In this document: piece by piece, positions 7,056 to 9,493 of the stretch | Position numbering within the stretch: position 1 is the first letter of the stretch | How the letters are laid out: each line of letters begins with the position of its first letter | DNA from: Bacteroidales bacterium | GTDB lineage: Bacteria; Bacteroidota; Bacteroidia; Bacteroidales; VadinHA17 | Direction: 5' to 3' | DNA: 9,493 nt | NCBI GenBank assembly: GCA_003155705.1 | Contig: PMEC01000187.1 | Location: 3,173 to 12,665 of the forward strand | Made by a program: the position numbers and the translations under genes | Notes under the pieces: model-generated | What the model was told of the DNA's origin: nothing | The model's input: only the letters and a program-made list of their open reading frames with translations | Database searches by the model: none

Positions 7056-7062
7056 TATTTTG
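7056..7062 (+). promoter_or_regulatory. Weak candidate -7 element for mraZ
   Basis: TATTTTG is one base short of TAnnTTTG. It ends 24 nt before the mraZ ATG and lies 10 bp after the last operator box, so bound MraZ would cover the upstream promoter region. Its position is good but the match is imperfect. Confidence 0.3.
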
Positions 7063-7086
7063 GCATTTTATTTTCGAAAAGAGAGT

Positions 7087-7554
7087 ATGGCCACATTTAT
7101 AGGTGATTACACATGCAAACTAGATGCTAAGGGAAGAGTAATACTTCCAATGGCATTTAAAAAGCAGATGCCTGCAGGAGCACAGGATCATTTTGTGGTT
7201 CGTAAAGATATTTTTGAGCGTTGTCTGGTACTCTATTCAATCGAAGACTGGAACAGGCAACTTGATAAGATCAGAAGCAGGATCAATCCATATAACCGGG
7301 AACATAATATGTTTCTAAGAAATTTTTTTAAGGGTACGGCTGAACTCTCTCTGGATAACAACAATCGCCTGCTGATACCAAAAAGGTTACTGGACCTGGC
7401 AGGAGTTGTTAGGGATGTTGTACTGGCGGGTCAGGATGGAAGAATCGAAATCTGGGCTGCCGATATTTATGAAAAGATTGATATGCCATCCGATGAATTT
7501 GCCGATCTCGCCGAAAAACTGATGGGTAGTAAGTTAAATGATCCTGAAGAATAA
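7087..7554 (+). CDS. mraZ: MraZ, transcriptional regulator of the dcw cluster
   Basis: MraZ is a DNA-binding protein of AbrB-like fold that forms rings and controls its own division/cell-wall operon. The 155-residue protein has two tandem half-domains: FIGDYTCKLDAKGRVILP at 4-21 and ELSLDNNNRLLIPKR at 86-100. The first carries the DxxGR DNA-contact motif (D13-R17); in the second the equivalent is DNNNR, with Asn for Gly. The start is ATG at 7087, where the conserved MATFIGDY begins, preceded by a purine-rich GAGAG. A longer reading from ATG 7021 would add 22 residues encoded partly by the operator repeats and is rejected. The stop codon shares one base with the rsmH start. Confidence 0.95.
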   Translation: MATFIGDYTCKLDAKGRVILPMAFKKQMPAGAQDHFVVRKDIFERCLVLYSIEDWNRQLDKIRSRINPYNREHNMFLRNFFKGTAELSLDNNNRLLIPKRLLDLAGVVRDVVLAGQDGRIEIWAADIYEKIDMPSDEFADLAEKLMGSKLNDPEE

Positions 7555-8450
7555 TGGCTTATCATGTTCCTGCGTTGTTGGAGGAGAGTATCAGTGGGCT
7601 GAATATCCGGCCTTCCGGAATATATGTTGATGTAACTTTCGGAGGTGGCGGGCATTCCGGTGAAATACTTAAGCACTTGACAACAGGACAACTGATAGCT
7701 TTTGACCAGGATGAAGATGCAGAAAGAAATATCTTCTCCGATTCCAGGTTCACCTTCCTGAATCAAAACTTCCGGTTTCTTAAAAACAATTTGAAATTCA
7801 ATGGTATAACCTCTGTAGATGGAATATTTGCAGACCTGGGTGTCTCATTTCATCAGTTTGATGAACCAGTCAGGGGATTTACCTTCAGGCATGACGCTCC
7901 TCTCGATATGAGAATGAATATAAACAGTCAGCAAAAAGCGTCTGACCTTCTGGCTTCACTTAATGAAACTGAACTAGCTGACTTATTCTATGAATACGGC
8001 GAATTGACTAACTCAAGAAAGATTGCAAAAGCAGTTGTAAATGCAAGAATGCAACAACCTCTCCGGACAGTGAATGATTTAGATAAGGTTATAAGGAAGC
8101 TGATCCCATTCGGACAGGAACATAAATTTTTTGCCAAAGTTTTTCAGGCATTGCGGATTGCCGTAAACAGGGAAATTGACTGCCTAAAAGAGATGCTTGA
8201 GCAGGCACTCGAAATCCTGAATCCGGGGGGCAGGCTGGTTGTAATAACATACCATTCCCTCGAGGACAGAGTGGTAAAGAACTTTATGAGGACCGGAAAC
8301 TTCGAAGGAGAAGGGGAAAAGGATTTTTATGGGAATCCCGTTACTCCATTCCGACAGATTAACAGGAAAGTAATAATTCCTGCCGAAAAAGAGATTTCTC
8401 TAAACAACCGGGCCAGAAGTGCCAGGCTGAGAATTGCTGAAAAGATTTAA
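7554..8450 (+). CDS. rsmH: RsmH (MraW) 16S rRNA N4-methyltransferase of C1402
   Basis: RsmH is a SAM-dependent enzyme that N4-methylates C1402 of 16S rRNA in the ribosomal P site. At 298 residues it has normal length. Motifs in order: HVPALLEE at 4-11, the SAM-binding VDVTFGGGGHSG at 25-36, the acidic FDQDEDA at 50-56, DGIFADLGVSFHQFDEPVRGF at 89-109, PLDMRMN at 116-122, the helical QALRIAVNREI at 198-208, ITYHSLEDRVVKNF at 231-244, and NNRARSARLR near the C-terminus. All conserved family positions appear present. ATG 7554 overlaps the mraZ stop by one base (TAATG), which implies translational coupling. Confidence 0.97.
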   Translation: MAYHVPALLEESISGLNIRPSGIYVDVTFGGGGHSGEILKHLTTGQLIAFDQDEDAERNIFSDSRFTFLNQNFRFLKNNLKFNGITSVDGIFADLGVSFHQFDEPVRGFTFRHDAPLDMRMNINSQQKASDLLASLNETELADLFYEYGELTNSRKIAKAVVNARMQQPLRTVNDLDKVIRKLIPFGQEHKFFAKVFQALRIAVNREIDCLKEMLEQALEILNPGGRLVVITYHSLEDRVVKNFMRTGNFEGEGEKDFYGNPVTPFRQINRKVIIPAEKEISLNNRARSARLRIAEKI

Positions 8451-8452
8451 CG

Positions 8453-8824
8453 ATGGCTGAGGAAAACACAGAAAAAAAAGAGGAGGATACCAAAAGGGTT
8501 ACTACAGGAGCACTTTTGAAAGATCTGATCAGCGGAAGTATGGTAACAGAAAAGATCATTCTTAAAAACCTTGGTTATCTGCTTATGCTTACACTTCTTG
8601 GCGCGGTTTATATCGCAAACAGGTTTCATGCTGAAAAACTTACAAGGGAGACTTCTCGTCTGCAAAAAGAGGTCAAGGATCTGAGATCTGAATCACTCTC
8701 AGTTTCTGCTGATCTTATGTATGCAAGTAAACAGTCGGAAGTCTTCAGACTTGTAAAAGAAAAAGATCTTAATCTCGAGGAACTCCGGGAACCTCCCTTT
8801 AAAATTATAGTAAACAAAAAATAG
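8453..8824 (+). CDS. ftsL: FtsL-like divisome protein
   Basis: This 123-residue bitopic membrane protein sits where ftsL lies in Bacteroidetes dcw clusters, between rsmH and ftsI. It has a highly charged cytoplasmic N-terminus (MAEENTEKKEEDTKR), one transmembrane helix at about 38-56 (NLGYLLMLTLLGAVYIANRF), and a periplasmic coiled-coil-prone segment at 58-82 (EKLTRETSRLQKEVKDL), then a short tail ending FKIIVNKK. FtsL partners FtsB/DivIC and FtsQ and helps activate FtsWI septal synthesis. Sequence identity in this family is low, so the call rests on topology, size and gene order. The start is 2 nt after the rsmH stop. Confidence 0.85.
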   Translation: MAEENTEKKEEDTKRVTTGALLKDLISGSMVTEKIILKNLGYLLMLTLLGAVYIANRFHAEKLTRETSRLQKEVKDLRSESLSVSADLMYASKQSEVFRLVKEKDLNLEELREPPFKIIVNKK

Positions 8825-8828
8825 CCGG

Positions 8829-9493
8829 ATGGCAGTCAGAGATGAAATAGTATGGCGCAGCGGGATTGTCTATTTTGCAATTGCAGTACTTGCTATCATA
8901 TTACTGGTCAGGGTAATAATACTTCAATATATAGAAAAGGACAAATGGATGGCAATGGCTGAGAAATTTGTTTTCAGAACTGATGTGGTTCCGGCAATCC
9001 GTGGCGATATACTAGATGATAATGGCCGCCTTCTTGCCAGTTCTGTTCCTTACTATTCGATATACATGGATACCAGGAGTTCTGGAATGTCCCCCGAAAT
9101 TTGGTCCAATGGATTAGGCGGATTAGCATCTGGACTGGAACAGTTAGTCGGGGAAAGATCTGCAGCTGCCTGGAAAACAGAACTTATAAATGCCAGAAAA
9201 CAGGGTGACAGGTATTTCCTGATTAAACGCAGGGTAGATTTTGAGACTCTGAAAAGACTTAAAGAGTTACCGATTTTCAACGAGGGTCAATATAAGGGTG
9301 GAATGGTTGCCCAGGCAGAGAACAAAAGAATCCTTCCGAACAACGATCTTGCTGCACGAACCATAGGGTACCTTAACCAGGGAACCGAAGGGACCGAAGT
9401 CGGTATTGAAGGGGCTTTCGATGAAAATCTGGCAGGAAAGAGTGGTCTGATGGTAAAACAACGGCTTACTGGTGGTGACTGGATACCGGTTGA
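8829..9493 (+). CDS. ftsI: FtsI-type penicillin-binding protein (septal transpeptidase), 5' part only
   Basis: The first 221 codons of a class B PBP are present; the gene runs off the right edge, so the catalytic SxxK, SxN and KTG motifs are not seen. A short cytoplasmic N-terminus (MAVRDEIVWR) is followed by a signal-anchor helix at about 12-33. The N-terminal pedestal domain starts with the family motif PAIRGDILDDNGRLLASS at 55-72. KRILPNNDLAARTIGYLNQG and VGIEGAFDENLAGKSG near the end match the conserved 'G..G.E..FD..L.G' block. By position and family this is the septum-specific transpeptidase that cross-links peptidoglycan with FtsW. It starts 4 nt after the ftsL-like stop in the same operon. 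Bacteroidetes often annotate it simply as transpeptidase/PBP. Confidence 0.93.
   Translation, partial: MAVRDEIVWRSGIVYFAIAVLAIILLVRVIILQYIEKDKWMAMAEKFVFRTDVVPAIRGDILDDNGRLLASSVPYYSIYMDTRSSGMSPEIWSNGLGGLASGLEQLVGERSAAAWKTELINARKQGDRYFLIKRRVDFETLKRLKELPIFNEGQYKGGMVAQAENKRILPNNDLAARTIGYLNQGTEGTEVGIEGAFDENLAGKSGLMVKQRLTGGDWIPV

Larger units (their letters stand above)
6940..7086. other. Divergent glsA/mraZ control region
   Basis: This 147-bp non-coding gap separates the minus-strand lipid genes from the plus-strand dcw cluster. It holds a glsA -7 element, a four-fold TGGA repeat array and a weaker mraZ -7 element, each listed separately. AAAGTTAT occurs twice (6969-6976 and 6995-7002). An ATG at 7021 is in frame with mraZ but lies inside the repeat array and is not taken as the start. 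Confidence 0.75.

Noticed and set aside
7021..7086. Upstream ATG extending MraZ by 22 residues
   Set aside because: The ATG is itself part of the second TGGA box; conserved MraZ sequence begins at the ATG at 7087.

Overview
The window looks like a chromosomal segment of a Bacteroidota (Bacteroidetes) bacterium, probably of Bacteroidales type. The reasons are moderate-to-low GC, scarce Shine-Dalgarno sites, TAnnTTTG-type -7 promoter elements, a glycine-lipid acyltransferase pair (glsA/glsB), a long PurF-like amidotransferase, and a division/cell-wall (dcw) cluster starting mraZ-rsmH-ftsL-ftsI. No mobile element, CRISPR array, tRNA or rRNA is visible. Most of the window is ordinary core genome.

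Layout. (1) 1-575, minus: 5' part of miaB (tRNA methylthiotransferase), running off the left edge. (2) 576-739: divergent intergenic region with a perfect TAATTTTG element on each strand. (3) 740-5057, plus: a probable transcription unit of yebC, a lipoprotein with propeller-like repeats, a small secreted SPOR-domain protein, and a 633-residue PurF-like amidophosphoribosyltransferase. The last two genes are 2 nt apart. (4) 5051-6939, minus: PlsC-type O-acyltransferase (glsA-like) followed by OlsB/GlsB-type N-acyltransferase. glsB meets the PurF-like gene tail to tail with a 7-bp overlap. (5) 6940-7086: divergent control region with a minus-strand promoter element for glsA and four TGGA repeats at exact 10-bp spacing upstream of mraZ, a good candidate MraZ operator. 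(6) 7087-9493, plus: mraZ, rsmH, ftsL-like gene and the N-terminal part of ftsI (transpeptidase PBP), tightly packed, running off the right edge.

How the genes work together. The right-hand block is the start of the septal peptidoglycan operon: MraZ is its autoregulator, RsmH modifies 16S rRNA, and FtsL and FtsI belong to the divisome. The minus-strand pair probably makes N-acylated amino-acid (glycine-type) membrane lipids. The left block combines tRNA modification and a YebC-family translation/regulatory factor with two envelope proteins and a PurF-like enzyme whose placement outside any purine cluster is not explained by the window.

I did not find a clearly new system. The points most worth a second look are the phased MraZ operator shared between the lipid and division promoters, the non-canonical acyltransferase motifs in GlsA, and the long PurF-like protein with a partly kept Fe-S cysteine set.
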